From Bdellovibrionales bacterium (GTDB lineage: Bacteria > Bdellovibrionota > UBA1018 > CAIPTA01): a DNA stretch of 5,152 nt. Made by a program: the position numbers and the translations under genes. The stretch is taken from NCBI GenBank assembly GCA_021730855.1, contig JAKFYM010000148.1, positions 1 to 5,152 of the forward strand. Direction: 5' to 3'. Below, in pieces: positions 1 to 4,991 of this stretch. Position 1 is the first letter of the stretch. Each line of letters starts with the position of its first letter. Under the pieces are notes generated by a model. It was given only the letters and a program-made list of their open reading frames with translations, was not told where the DNA came from and did not search any database.

Positions 1-287
1 TCGGAATTCTCTCTCCGGCTCGCGGGCTTGTCCAGATTCTCGAGGCCGAAATTAGCGGCGACCTGGATTTTCTCCTGCTGCAAGCGACGCGCTTGCTCGA
101 GACCAAACCGCAGTGCCGCCTGCTCTGCTTCCTCCCGGCTGCGGATGCCGAGAAATTTGCGCGCGAGCACGATCCGGCTTTGGTCCTCGAGCACGAGCGA
201 GCAAGCCCAGGCATATTTGGCCGGGCGGTTGCCAGTGGCCTGCAAATGGAAATTGATCGTGCATTCGGCGCGGAAGTCCTGCATCAT
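1..287 (-). CDS. 5' part of an unrecognised protein, possibly a degenerate RNase H-like fold (3' end outside window)
   Basis: On the minus strand an open frame starts at ATG 287-285, with a second ATG immediately after it, and stays open to the window edge, giving 95 residues. I do not recognise the family. The layout resembles an RNase H-like fold: a first strand (residues 9-15) followed by Gly-Asn (G19, N20), a second strand with YAWACSLVLED (25-35), a third strand (about 38-45), a helix REEAEQAALRFGLEQARRL (51-69), then a strand IQVAAN (74-79). Set against RNase HI, E55 falls on the catalytic Glu, but the two catalytic Asp positions fall on H14 and N79. If the fold is right, the protein is probably not a normal nuclease. 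This is a by-eye comparison only. No Shine-Dalgarno precedes the start. The gene is divergent from the SDR gene, with 17 bp between starts. Coding is supported by a protein-like sequence without stops; the function is open. Confidence 0.6.
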   Translation of the reverse strand, partial: MMQDFRAECTINFHLQATGNRPAKYAWACSLVLEDQSRIVLARKFLGIRSREEAEQAALRFGLEQARRLQQEKIQVAANFGLENLDKPASRRENS

Positions 288-304
288 AAAAGTTATTTTA
301 GTGT
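288..304. promoter_or_regulatory. 17-bp divergent intergenic gap with AT-rich -10-like elements
   Basis: Two divergent start codons, 287-285 on minus and 305-307 on plus, are only 17 bp apart. The gap is the only AT-rich stretch nearby. It reads TAAAAT on the minus strand (300-295), 7 bases before the ATG, and TATTTT on the plus strand (294-299), 5 bases before the ATG. Neither gene has a Shine-Dalgarno. If these are -10 boxes, both messages would start at or very near the first codon, that is leaderless or nearly so. No convincing -35 is seen on either strand: 17 bp upstream of the minus -10 lies TTAGTT, which matches poorly. This is a suggestion from spacing and composition only. Confidence 0.35.
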
Positions 305-1111
305 ATGAGCCAAGCGAAACTAACTAAAAAGATCGCCATTATCACGGGAGCCTCCTCGGGGCTCGGACTAGAATTCGCGCGCCAGGTAGAGAAAGCCTAC
401 TACCTCGACGAAATATGGCTGATTGCCCGGCGCTCAGAGCCAATGAAAGACGTGGCTGATCGCTTTCATAAGTCCAAGGGGATCATTCTCCCGCTCGACA
501 TCACCGACCGTGGCGACATGCTTGCCCTGCACAAGCGCATCATGGACGAAAAACCGCAGATTGAAGTGCTCGTGAACAATGCGGGCTACGGCAAGATCGG
601 CCCCTTCGCCGAGCTTGGCCTCGAGGAGCAGATGCAGATGATCGACCTCAATGTGCGGGGCCTCACCTACCTCACGCATATCGTGCTGCCCTTTATGCAA
701 AGCGGGGCCAAAATCGTGCAGGTGGCCTCCGCGGCAGCCTTTTCTCCCTCTCCCTATTTCTCCGTCTATGCGGCCACAAAATCCTATGTGCTCAGCCTGA
801 GCGAAGCATTGCATTTCGAGCTCAAGGGACGCGGAATCGAAGTCCTGGCCGTTTGCCCCGGACCGATTGCCACCGAATTCTTCTCCGTAGCTCAAAAGAA
901 TGAGTATATGAAAAATAAAGTGGGCCAGGCCGAGCCCTTCAATCGCTTTCTCGTGGTTGGAGCGAAGGATGTGGTGGCCAAAGCTTTGGTGGACCTAAAT
1001 AAGGGACGCAAGCGCTCTGTTTTTAGCTTACCGATCAAAGCCTTCGTTTCCATCGTGCCTTTCCTGCCGCGCTCTTTGGTGCTGCGTGCCTTGTCGATGA
1101 GAAAACAATAA
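305..1111 (+). CDS. Short-chain dehydrogenase/reductase (classical SDR, DltE/COG0300-like)
   Basis: This is a 268-residue NAD(P)-dependent oxidoreductase of the classical SDR family, normally cytosolic and acting on a hydroxyl/ketone group; the substrate cannot be told from sequence. The Rossmann motif TGASSGLG is at residues 14-21. R42-R43 after the second strand suggest NADP(H) preference. LDITD (64-68) contacts adenine and NNAG is at 91-94. The catalytic tetrad is complete: N116, S142, Y155 and K159 (YAATK). PG follows at 185-186. The C-terminal 25 residues (about 243-262) are hydrophobic with two prolines, as in several DltE-type SDRs, and might touch the membrane. Start: a TAG at 299-301 closes the frame upstream, and ATG 305 puts the nucleotide motif at the usual distance from the N-terminus. 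No Shine-Dalgarno is seen. The gene ends in tandem TAA TAA stops. It stands alone, 123 bp before the rocF gene, which has its own promoter. Confidence 0.93.
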   Translation: MSQAKLTKKIAIITGASSGLGLEFARQVEKAYYLDEIWLIARRSEPMKDVADRFHKSKGIILPLDITDRGDMLALHKRIMDEKPQIEVLVNNAGYGKIGPFAELGLEEQMQMIDLNVRGLTYLTHIVLPFMQSGAKIVQVASAAAFSPSPYFSVYAATKSYVLSLSEALHFELKGRGIEVLAVCPGPIATEFFSVAQKNEYMKNKVGQAEPFNRFLVVGAKDVVAKALVDLNKGRKRSVFSLPIKAFVSIVPFLPRSLVLRALSMRKQ

Positions 1112-1170
1112 TAATTTAGTCTGGCAATAAATTCTCAACAATATCAAGCGCTAAGCTCGGTTTTGCCGCC

Positions 1171-1199
1171 TTGGTTTTCACGCGAAAATGATCTATAGT
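1171..1199 (+). promoter_or_regulatory. Sigma-70-type promoter of the rocF-alkC operon
   Basis: TTGGTT at 1171-1176 and TATAGT at 1194-1199 are separated by exactly 17 bp, the ideal housekeeping-promoter spacing. The -10 box matches TATAAT at five of six positions and the -35 box matches TTGACA at three, including TTG. Transcription would start near 1206, leaving a leader of about 29 nt that contains the ribosome-binding site of rocF. Nothing else in the 123-bp gap between the SDR gene and rocF fits better. No operator repeat is obvious; the nearby palindrome AGCGCT (1147-1152) lies upstream of the -35 and is too short to interpret. Confidence 0.6.
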
Positions 1200-1222
1200 G
1201 AGCTCCCCACCTAGACCAAATC

Positions 1223-1229
1223 GGAAAGG
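1223..1229 (+). promoter_or_regulatory. Ribosome-binding site of rocF (GGAAAGG)
   Basis: GGAAAGG ends 5 nt before ATG 1235 and supports that start. It is one of only three recognisable Shine-Dalgarno sites in the window; the other two precede the small exported proteins at the right end. Confidence 0.6.
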
Positions 1230-1234
1230 CTCCT

Positions 1235-2155
1235 ATGCTGGAAAACAAAAACATTCGTATCATTGGTGTCCCGAGTGACCTCGGAGCAAGCCGGCGCGGA
1301 GTGGACATGGGCCCATCCGCTTTGCGTATTGCCAATATCGGCCCACGCTTGCGCCAGCTTGGTTACAAAGTGGAAGACACCGGGAACATCCCGATCCCCG
1401 TGCGCGAATCAATTTCGCAAGCCCAGGACGCCCACGCCAAATACCTCCCAGAAATCGCGGCCGCTTCGAAAGGCCTAAAAGACAAAGTCTACCAGAGCCT
1501 GAAAGAAGGCCACATCCCGCTCGTGCTCGGTGGCGACCACTCCCTAGCGATCGGTTCGATTGCCGGACTAACCAAATTTTATTCAGAGCAAAAAGAGAAA
1601 ATTGGCATTATCTGGATGGACGCCCATGGCGACATCAACACTCCCGAGACTTCGGCCTCCGGGAATATTCACGGCATGCCCCTGGCTCACAGCCTCGGCA
1701 TCGGCCACAAAGACTTGCTCGCCATCAGTGATAAATCTCCTATGGCGGATGCCTCGCGCACCGTGCTGATCGGTATCCGCGACCTCGACCCGGGCGAGCG
1801 CACCACCATCCGCGAGCTCGGTGTGCGCGCCTTCACCATGCGTGACATCGACGAGATGGGCATGCGCGCGGTGATCCAGGAGGCCATCAAGGTGGCCACC
1901 AATGGCACGGCGGGATTTCATCTTTCTTTCGACGTGGACTGCATGGATCCCACCGTGGCTCCGGGTGTGGGCACACCCGTGCGCGGCGGCACCACCTATC
2001 GCGAAGGCCATCTCGCGATGGAGCTCCTCCACGACTCCGGCAAACTCCTCTCGATGGACGTGACCGAGGTGAATCCCGTGCTCGACGTCTCCAACCAAAC
2101 CGCAGACCTTGCGGTGGAGATGGTGCTCTCGGCCTTTGGCAAACGCATCCTCTAG
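1235..2155 (+). CDS. rocF: Arginase (L-arginine amidinohydrolase)
   Basis: This is a cytosolic binuclear-manganese ureohydrolase that cuts L-arginine to L-ornithine and urea. At 306 residues it has normal family length. The metal-binding signatures are complete: GGDHS at 99-103 (H102), DAHGDIN at 129-135 (D129, H131, D133) and SFDVDCMDP at 231-239 (D233, D235). SGNIHGMP at 142-149 supplies the active-site histidine (H146). E278 in VTEVNP matches the glutamate that binds the substrate guanidinium. SGNxHG and VNPxLD favour arginase over agmatinase or formimidoylglutamase. The N-terminal IGVPSDLGASRRGVDMGPSALR is also typical arginase. The start is set by the Shine-Dalgarno 5 nt upstream. The gene is first in a unit with alkC, whose start codon lies one base after this stop. 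Likely roles are arginine use as a nitrogen or carbon source, or ornithine supply for polyamines. No urease or ornithine genes are visible here. Confidence 0.96.
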   Translation: MLENKNIRIIGVPSDLGASRRGVDMGPSALRIANIGPRLRQLGYKVEDTGNIPIPVRESISQAQDAHAKYLPEIAAASKGLKDKVYQSLKEGHIPLVLGGDHSLAIGSIAGLTKFYSEQKEKIGIIWMDAHGDINTPETSASGNIHGMPLAHSLGIGHKDLLAISDKSPMADASRTVLIGIRDLDPGERTTIRELGVRAFTMRDIDEMGMRAVIQEAIKVATNGTAGFHLSFDVDCMDPTVAPGVGTPVRGGTTYREGHLAMELLHDSGKLLSMDVTEVNPVLDVSNQTADLAVEMVLSAFGKRIL

Positions 2156-2156
2156 C

Positions 2157-3254
2157 ATGGAAAAACTCAAAGACCATTTCCGCGCCGAAACCGTGCGCCA
2201 ACTCAGCCGCGTGCTCCGGGCCGCCCACCCAAGCTTCTCGGCCTCCCGCTTCGAAAAAGCGGCGCTGGCCGGACTCGAGGGCAAAGAGCTCAAAGATCGT
2301 GTGCGCCACTTAGCCTCCTGCCTGCGCACCCATCTTCCCAACCATGTGCCCGAAGCGCTGCTAGTCCTGCAGCAAGCCATTCGCTCCGAACAAAACCCCA
2401 AGGGCGTAGCGGGATTTCTCGCCTGGCCCTTTACCCAATATGTGGAAGAGTATGGGCTCGAGCATTTTCACGAATCACTGGCCGCGCTCAAGGAAATCAC
2501 CACGGTAATGTCGGCCGAGTTTGCGATTCGCCCTTTTTTGCAAAAGTATCGTGCCGAAACTTTAGCCGTCCTTACGAACTGGGCCCAGGATGAAAACGTG
2601 CACCTACGCCGCCTGGCCTCCGAAGGCACCCGCCCACGGCTTCCCTGGGGGCCACGGCTCGTCGAATTCCAGATGGATCCTGCCTTCTGCCTTCCGATCC
2701 TGCGAGCGCTCCGCAAGGATCCGGAGCTCTACGTACGAAAATCTGTGGCCAATCACCTCAACGATATTTCGAAAGACCATCCGGCTCTTTTAGTGCGCGA
2801 GCTCCGCGCCTGGCAGAAGGACAAAGATCCACGCGTGCAGTGGATCATCCGCCACGCCACCCGCAGCCTCGTGAAGGCCGGAGATGAGGCCTGCTTGGCG
2901 CTCCTCGGCTATCGCAAGCCCCAGCTGAAGCAAGCAAAACTAAAAGTAAGCCCGGCGGCAATCCGCGTGGGTGGCGCAATCGAACTGGAATTTTCCGCCA
3001 AAGCCGTGCGCGAAGAGGAGTGGCTGATTGATTATGCCGTTTACCACCGCAAAGCCAATGGCAAGCTTAGCGCGAAAGTATTCAAGTGGACAAAAAAGCG
3101 TGTGGCCGTGGGCTCCTCGCTGCAGCTAAAAAAGAAACATTCCATCCGCCTCATCTCCACCCGCAAATACTATGCGGGCGCGCACCGGGTGGAAGTGCTG
3201 GTGAATGGGGCGGCCGTGGCCGAAGCGCCTTTTTGGCTCGGGAAGAGAAACTAA
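2157..3254 (+). CDS. alkC: AlkC-type DNA alkylation-repair glycosylase with C-terminal Ig-like domain
   Basis: AlkC proteins are HEAT-like-repeat DNA glycosylases that remove N3-alkylated bases such as 3-methyladenine without flipping the base out. Residues 1-250 are helical-repeat sequence. The family signature LASEGTRPRLPW is at 153-164, and LRKDPELYVRKSVANHLNDISKDHP at 185-209 is a typical AlkC HEAT repeat. E121, W164 and D203 stand at the same numbers I recall for functional residues of the Pseudomonas fluorescens enzyme (from memory, not checked). Residues about 258-362 form a beta-rich tail (KLKVSPAAIRVGGAIELEFS onward) matching the extra Ig-like domain of the AlkC-alpha subgroup. Start: ATG 2157 gives MEKLKDHF, the usual N-terminus, and 365 residues. 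An in-frame ATG at 2109 lies inside rocF and is rejected. No Shine-Dalgarno is seen; the one-base gap from the rocF stop suggests translational coupling. The C-terminus is lysine-rich. Confidence 0.93.
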   Translation: MEKLKDHFRAETVRQLSRVLRAAHPSFSASRFEKAALAGLEGKELKDRVRHLASCLRTHLPNHVPEALLVLQQAIRSEQNPKGVAGFLAWPFTQYVEEYGLEHFHESLAALKEITTVMSAEFAIRPFLQKYRAETLAVLTNWAQDENVHLRRLASEGTRPRLPWGPRLVEFQMDPAFCLPILRALRKDPELYVRKSVANHLNDISKDHPALLVRELRAWQKDKDPRVQWIIRHATRSLVKAGDEACLALLGYRKPQLKQAKLKVSPAAIRVGGAIELEFSAKAVREEEWLIDYAVYHRKANGKLSAKVFKWTKKRVAVGSSLQLKKKHSIRLISTRKYYAGAHRVEVLVNGAAVAEAPFWLGKRN

Positions 3255-3261
3255 ATAGCGC

Positions 3262-3284
3262 GGGGAATTGCCCCTTCCCCTTTT
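3262..3284 (+). terminator. Weak intrinsic-terminator-like hairpin after alkC
   Basis: GGGGAA (3262-3267) can pair with TTCCCC (3275-3280) across a 7-nt loop, followed directly by TTTT (3281-3284). The stem is short and the T-run only four, so termination would be partial at best. The alternative pairing GGGG/CCCC (3262-3265 with 3271-3274) competes. Only 26 nt remain before the M48 start, too little for a complete promoter, so read-through into that gene is likely. Confidence 0.35.
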
Positions 3285-3310
3285 CGTCGTCGATCGTCTA
3301 TGCCTTGGCG

Positions 3311-4081
3311 ATGTCGTCGAAAACCCTCGCTTGTTTTTGCTTTCTCCTCCTCTCTTGCCAAACCTCTCCCACCGGAAGAAAGCAGCTCGCCGTCGTTTCC
3401 GACGAGCAAATGACCAAACTAGGCGAAGAAGCTTTCACCGAGCTCAAAACGAAACAAAAAATCAACCAGGAGGCCAATCACAATCGGTATGTGCATTGCG
3501 TGGCCCGCGCGATCACCGACACCCTTCCCAAACAAGAATGGGAAATCGTGGTGTTCGAAGACAATACGCCCAATGCCTTTGCGCTTCCTGGTGGAAAAAT
3601 CGGAGTGCATACCGGCCTTTTGCAAGTGGCGAAAAACCAAGACCAGCTCGCCACCGTGCTCGGCCATGAGGTGGGTCACGTGCTCGCGGCCCACTCCAAA
3701 GAGCGAGTTTCCGAGCAATTGGTCACCCAGGGCGGCATTAGCCTCTTTGAAGTGATCTTGGGGAACAAAACCGATGGGCGCCGAAAAATTCTTATGGGAG
3801 CCTTGGGACTAGGCACCCAATTTGGTTTTCTTCTTCCGCACAGCCGTGCCCAAGAGACGGAAGCCGATGTGATGGGCCTCGACCTCATGGCCAAAGCGGG
3901 ATTTGATCCCGTACAGTCGGTAGATCTATGGAAGAATATGGCAGAGGCCAGCGGGGGCCAGCCACCAGAGTTCCTGTCCACGCACCCCTCTCATGGCACA
4001 CGCATCGAGACTCTTCAGAATCGCATCCCCGAGGCCCAGAAGCTGAGGACCGCTGCGGGCAAGCGGCCTGCTTGCTCTTAG
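3311..4081 (+). CDS. M48-family zinc metallopeptidase, lipoprotein (LoiP/YcaL-like)
   Basis: This is a 256-residue exported protease of the M48 family, which degrades misfolded or damaged envelope proteins. The N-terminus is a short lipoprotein signal peptide ending LLSC (13-16), so C16 would be lipidated and the enzyme anchored to a membrane on the periplasmic side. Zinc ligands are visible: HEVGH at 119-123 (H119, H123, catalytic E120) and E182 in SRAQETEAD (178-186), the usual third-ligand motif. NAFALPGGKIGVHTGLL (88-104) is the characteristic strand before the catalytic helix, and STHPSHGTR (223-231) is the family C-terminal motif. There is no transmembrane block after the signal, unlike HtpX. 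Length agrees with E. coli LoiP. Start: ATG 3311 gives a sensible signal peptide; TTG 3305 would add two residues; an in-frame ATG at 3086 lies inside alkC and is rejected. No Shine-Dalgarno is seen. It is probably co-transcribed with alkC, 56 bp upstream. Confidence 0.93.
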   Translation: MSSKTLACFCFLLLSCQTSPTGRKQLAVVSDEQMTKLGEEAFTELKTKQKINQEANHNRYVHCVARAITDTLPKQEWEIVVFEDNTPNAFALPGGKIGVHTGLLQVAKNQDQLATVLGHEVGHVLAAHSKERVSEQLVTQGGISLFEVILGNKTDGRRKILMGALGLGTQFGFLLPHSRAQETEADVMGLDLMAKAGFDPVQSVDLWKNMAEASGGQPPEFLSTHPSHGTRIETLQNRIPEAQKLRTAAGKRPACS

Positions 4082-4106
4082 ACCGCTCCCCGCAAATAAA
4101 TTTTTT
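4055..4106 (+). terminator. Possible imperfect terminator overlapping the end of the M48 gene
   Basis: GCGGG (4055-4059) can pair with CCCGC (4089-4093), and AGCGG (4062-4066) with CCGCT (4083-4087), giving a 10-bp stem with a small internal loop, followed by AAATAAA and then six T (4101-4106). The T-run begins 7 nt after the stem, which is far for an intrinsic terminator. A competing compact hairpin, GCAAGC (4059-4064) with GCTTGC (4070-4075), lies inside the coding sequence. Termination here is plausible because a GC-rich stem leads into an AT-rich gap, but the geometry is poor. Confidence 0.3.
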
Positions 4107-4138
4107 AAGAATCTAGAAATTCTGTTAACTTATCTCTA
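4105..4138 (+). promoter_or_regulatory. AT-rich leader with candidate promoter of the response regulator
   Basis: The 57-bp gap between the M48 stop and the GTG start is the most AT-rich stretch nearby. TTAAGA (4105-4110) could be a -35 box, with TTATCT (4130-4135, 19-bp spacer) or TAACTT (4126-4131, 15-bp spacer) as -10. Either would start transcription at about 4138-4142, on top of the start codon. There is no Shine-Dalgarno, so a leaderless or nearly leaderless message is suggested. Neither spacing is ideal. Confidence 0.35.
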
Positions 4139-4510
4139 GTGAACACTGAAAAATACATTCTCCTCATCGAAGACGACGTCGATATTCGCGAAACTATGTT
4201 TGATGTCCTCAAGGACGAAGGATTTGCCGTACAAACCGCAAACAATGGCCAAGAAGCCTTAGATTTTTTGCGGTCTGCAAAACAGCTCCCGGCCCTAATC
4301 CTTCTTGATATCATGATGCCCGTGATGGATGGCTACCAGTTCCGGGAACACCAGGTGAAAGACCCTGTCTTCGCCAATATTCCCACCGCCATGATCTCTG
4401 CCGACGGACAACTCCAACAAAAGGCCTCGCGTATTGGCCTCACGGAATTTCTGAAAAAACCCGTCGACATTGAACAGCTCTTCGCCCTCGCCCATCGGCA
4501 TTGCAGCTAG
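4139..4510 (+). CDS. Single-domain response regulator (CheY-like receiver)
   Basis: This is a 123-residue stand-alone receiver domain, phosphorylated by a histidine kinase that is not in this window. The acidic pocket is E11-D12-D13, the phosphoacceptor is D57 in LLDIMMP (55-61), the switch Ser/Thr position is S87 in AMISAD, and the conserved lysine is K107 in FLKKP. MDGYQF (63-68) is the typical loop after the phosphosite. There is no output domain: the protein ends 15 residues after the KP motif, so it works by protein contact or as a phosphorelay intermediate. The start is GTG 4139: TAA at 4106-4108 closes the frame upstream, no ATG lies between, and the next ATG (residue 20) would cut into the fold. 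It ends inside an inverted repeat, and a sigma-54-type promoter begins 31 bp downstream. The partner kinase and the output are unknown. Confidence 0.92.
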   Translation: MNTEKYILLIEDDVDIRETMFDVLKDEGFAVQTANNGQEALDFLRSAKQLPALILLDIMMPVMDGYQFREHQVKDPVFANIPTAMISADGQLQQKASRIGLTEFLKKPVDIEQLFALAHRHCS

Positions 4511-4519
4511 AATCTAGCT
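4505..4519. repeat. 15-bp perfect inverted repeat over the response-regulator stop codon
   Basis: AGCTAG (4505-4510), spacer AAT, CTAGCT (4514-4519). The left arm contains the TAG stop codon. A third CTAG (4518-4521) makes the overlapping palindrome CTAGCTAG at 4514-4521. It lies 22 bp upstream of the -24 element of the sigma-54-type promoter. It could be a protein-binding site or a small hairpin; no T-run follows, so it is not a normal terminator. CTAG is usually rare in bacterial DNA, which makes three copies in 15 bp notable. Confidence 0.5.
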
Positions 4520-4540
4520 AGACAGCCGCACTCCCTACTC

Positions 4541-4556
4541 TTGGCACTCCTCTTGC
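4541..4556 (+). promoter_or_regulatory. Sigma-54 (RpoN) -24/-12 promoter of the exported-protein operon
   Basis: The site reads TTGGCAC, five bases, TTGC. It matches the -24/-12 consensus TGGCAC-N5-TTGCW at every position but the last (G instead of A/T), and the invariant GG (4543-4544) and GC (4555-4556) are exactly 10 bp apart. Transcription would start about A4568, giving a leader of about 41 nt. It lies in the 98-bp gap before the 118-aa exported protein, in the correct orientation. TTGGCA could also serve as a sigma-70 -35 box, but no good -10 follows at 16-18 bp. The two other TGGCAC strings I noticed in the window (near 1914 and 3994) lack TTGC at the right place and lie inside genes. 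A sigma-54 promoter needs an AAA+ activator bound upstream; none is encoded here. Confidence 0.7.
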
Positions 4557-4573
4557 GACTCTGCGGGAAAATA

Positions 4574-4586
4574 GGGGCCTCGCCCC
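4574..4586 (+). other. Small GC hairpin near the predicted mRNA 5' end
   Basis: GGGGC (4574-4578) pairs with GCCCC (4582-4586) around a three-base loop CTC. If transcription starts near 4568 from the sigma-54 promoter, this hairpin begins at about +7. A 5'-terminal stem can protect a message from decay or pause polymerase. It ends 11 nt before the ribosome-binding site and leaves that site open. No T-run follows, so it is not a terminator. Confidence 0.4.
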
Positions 4587-4597
4587 AAGCTTTACGC

Positions 4598-4602
4598 AGG
4601 AG
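4598..4602 (+). promoter_or_regulatory. Ribosome-binding site (AGGAG) of the 118-aa exported protein
   Basis: AGGAG followed by six A and then ATG AAA. The downstream lipoprotein gene has almost the same initiation region (AAGGAG, five A, ATG AAA), which suggests similar, efficient translation of both. Confidence 0.75.
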
Positions 4603-4608
4603 AAAAAA

Positions 4609-4965
4609 ATGAAAAAACTTAGTCTTGTCTATGGTCTGTGTGCCTTAATGGCGGGCCCCGCCCTTGCTCTCGACCAGGGCGCCAGCCCGACTACCACCAC
4701 CACCAATGGGGCAGGAACACCCTCCATCGATCTCTCTGAGACCTCGTCGACAACCTCCACCTCGGGAGCTCTACAACCTAGCGGAGATGTGCTGGAAACT
4801 AAACCGGTGAAGAAGCGCCGTCGCAACACACGCGCTGCCAATACCGGGGGCACCGCCGGCCGCTGGGGCGTGAATTCAGGCTCTACAGACACTGGCACTT
4901 CTACCAATACAGACACGAACAGGAATACGCTTCCGGCTGTGCCTACCAACAGCCCGAATATGTAA
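4609..4965 (+). CDS. Small exported Thr/Ser/Asn-rich protein with a basic patch, function unknown
   Basis: I do not recognise this 118-residue protein. It has a clear Sec signal peptide: K2-K3, a hydrophobic core L4-A15, and ALA at 18-20 as a likely cleavage site. The mature part of about 98 residues is low-complexity and probably disordered: a run of five Thr at 28-32, Ser/Thr clusters at 43-52, and a Gly/Ser/Thr/Asn stretch at 79-107, ending with prolines. In the middle is a strongly basic patch, KKRRR at 68-72 within KPVKKRRRNTR, which could bind envelope polyanions, nucleic acid or peptidoglycan, or be a protease site. The only cysteine lies in the signal peptide. A (ACC)4 repeat underlies the Thr run. 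Start: ATG 4609, fixed by AGGAG and the signal peptide. It appears to be the first gene of a sigma-54-controlled unit, 26 bp before a lipoprotein gene of similar composition. It could be a structural envelope or surface protein. Confidence 0.85.
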   Translation: MKKLSLVYGLCALMAGPALALDQGASPTTTTTNGAGTPSIDLSETSSTTSTSGALQPSGDVLETKPVKKRRRNTRAANTGGTAGRWGVNSGSTDTGTSTNTDTNRNTLPAVPTNSPNM

Positions 4966-4980
4966 AACCAAACAAAAACT

Positions 4981-4986
4981 AAGGAG
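4981..4986 (+). promoter_or_regulatory. Ribosome-binding site (AAGGAG) of the partial lipoprotein gene
   Basis: AAGGAG, then five A, then ATG 4992. It is a strong match that fixes the start of the truncated lipoprotein gene. Confidence 0.75.
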
Positions 4987-4991
4987 AAAAA

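Noticed and set aside
28..327. Plus-strand open frame over the left end
   Set aside because: It overlaps the better minus-strand frame and the SDR start. The translation is Arg/Ser/Cys-rich without motifs, while the minus frame reads as a normal folded protein.
434..895. Open minus-strand frame of 153 codons opposite the SDR gene
   Set aside because: It is antisense to conserved SDR motifs, has no ribosome-binding site, and its composition looks like a shadow frame.
1112..1170. Possible terminator after the SDR gene
   Set aside because: Only three-base-pair stems such as CGG/CCG around TTTTG could be found and no T-run follows, so I do not call one.
2109..2156. Upstream in-frame ATG that would lengthen AlkC by 16 residues
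   Set aside because: It lies inside rocF. The extension is translated from arginase codons and does not look like an AlkC N-terminus, whereas MEKLKDHF does.
1583..2401. Long open minus-strand frame of 272 codons opposite rocF and the alkC start
   Set aside because: It lies antisense to two clearly real genes. Its translation is rich in His, Arg, Ser and Gly with no recognisable motif, as expected from the complement of GC-rich coding sequence.
3086..3310. Upstream in-frame extension of the M48 protein by 75 residues
   Set aside because: It overlaps the AlkC Ig-like domain in another frame, and it would bury the lipoprotein signal peptide that starts at 3311.
4139..4510. Idea that the response regulator itself activates the sigma-54 promoter
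   Set aside because: Activators of sigma-54 need an AAA+ ATPase domain and usually a DNA-binding domain. This protein is a receiver only.
4541..4573. Sigma-70 reading of the promoter, with TTGGCA as -35
   Set aside because: The hexamer 17 bp downstream (4564-4569) is not TATAAT-like; the best AT-rich candidate needs about 20 bp spacing. The -24/-12 reading fits far better.
4629..4949. Minus-strand frame of 106 codons opposite the Thr-rich exported protein
   Set aside because: Its Val- and Pro-rich sequence is simply the complement of the ACC/ACT and GGC codons on the plus strand; there is no ribosome-binding site or known motif.
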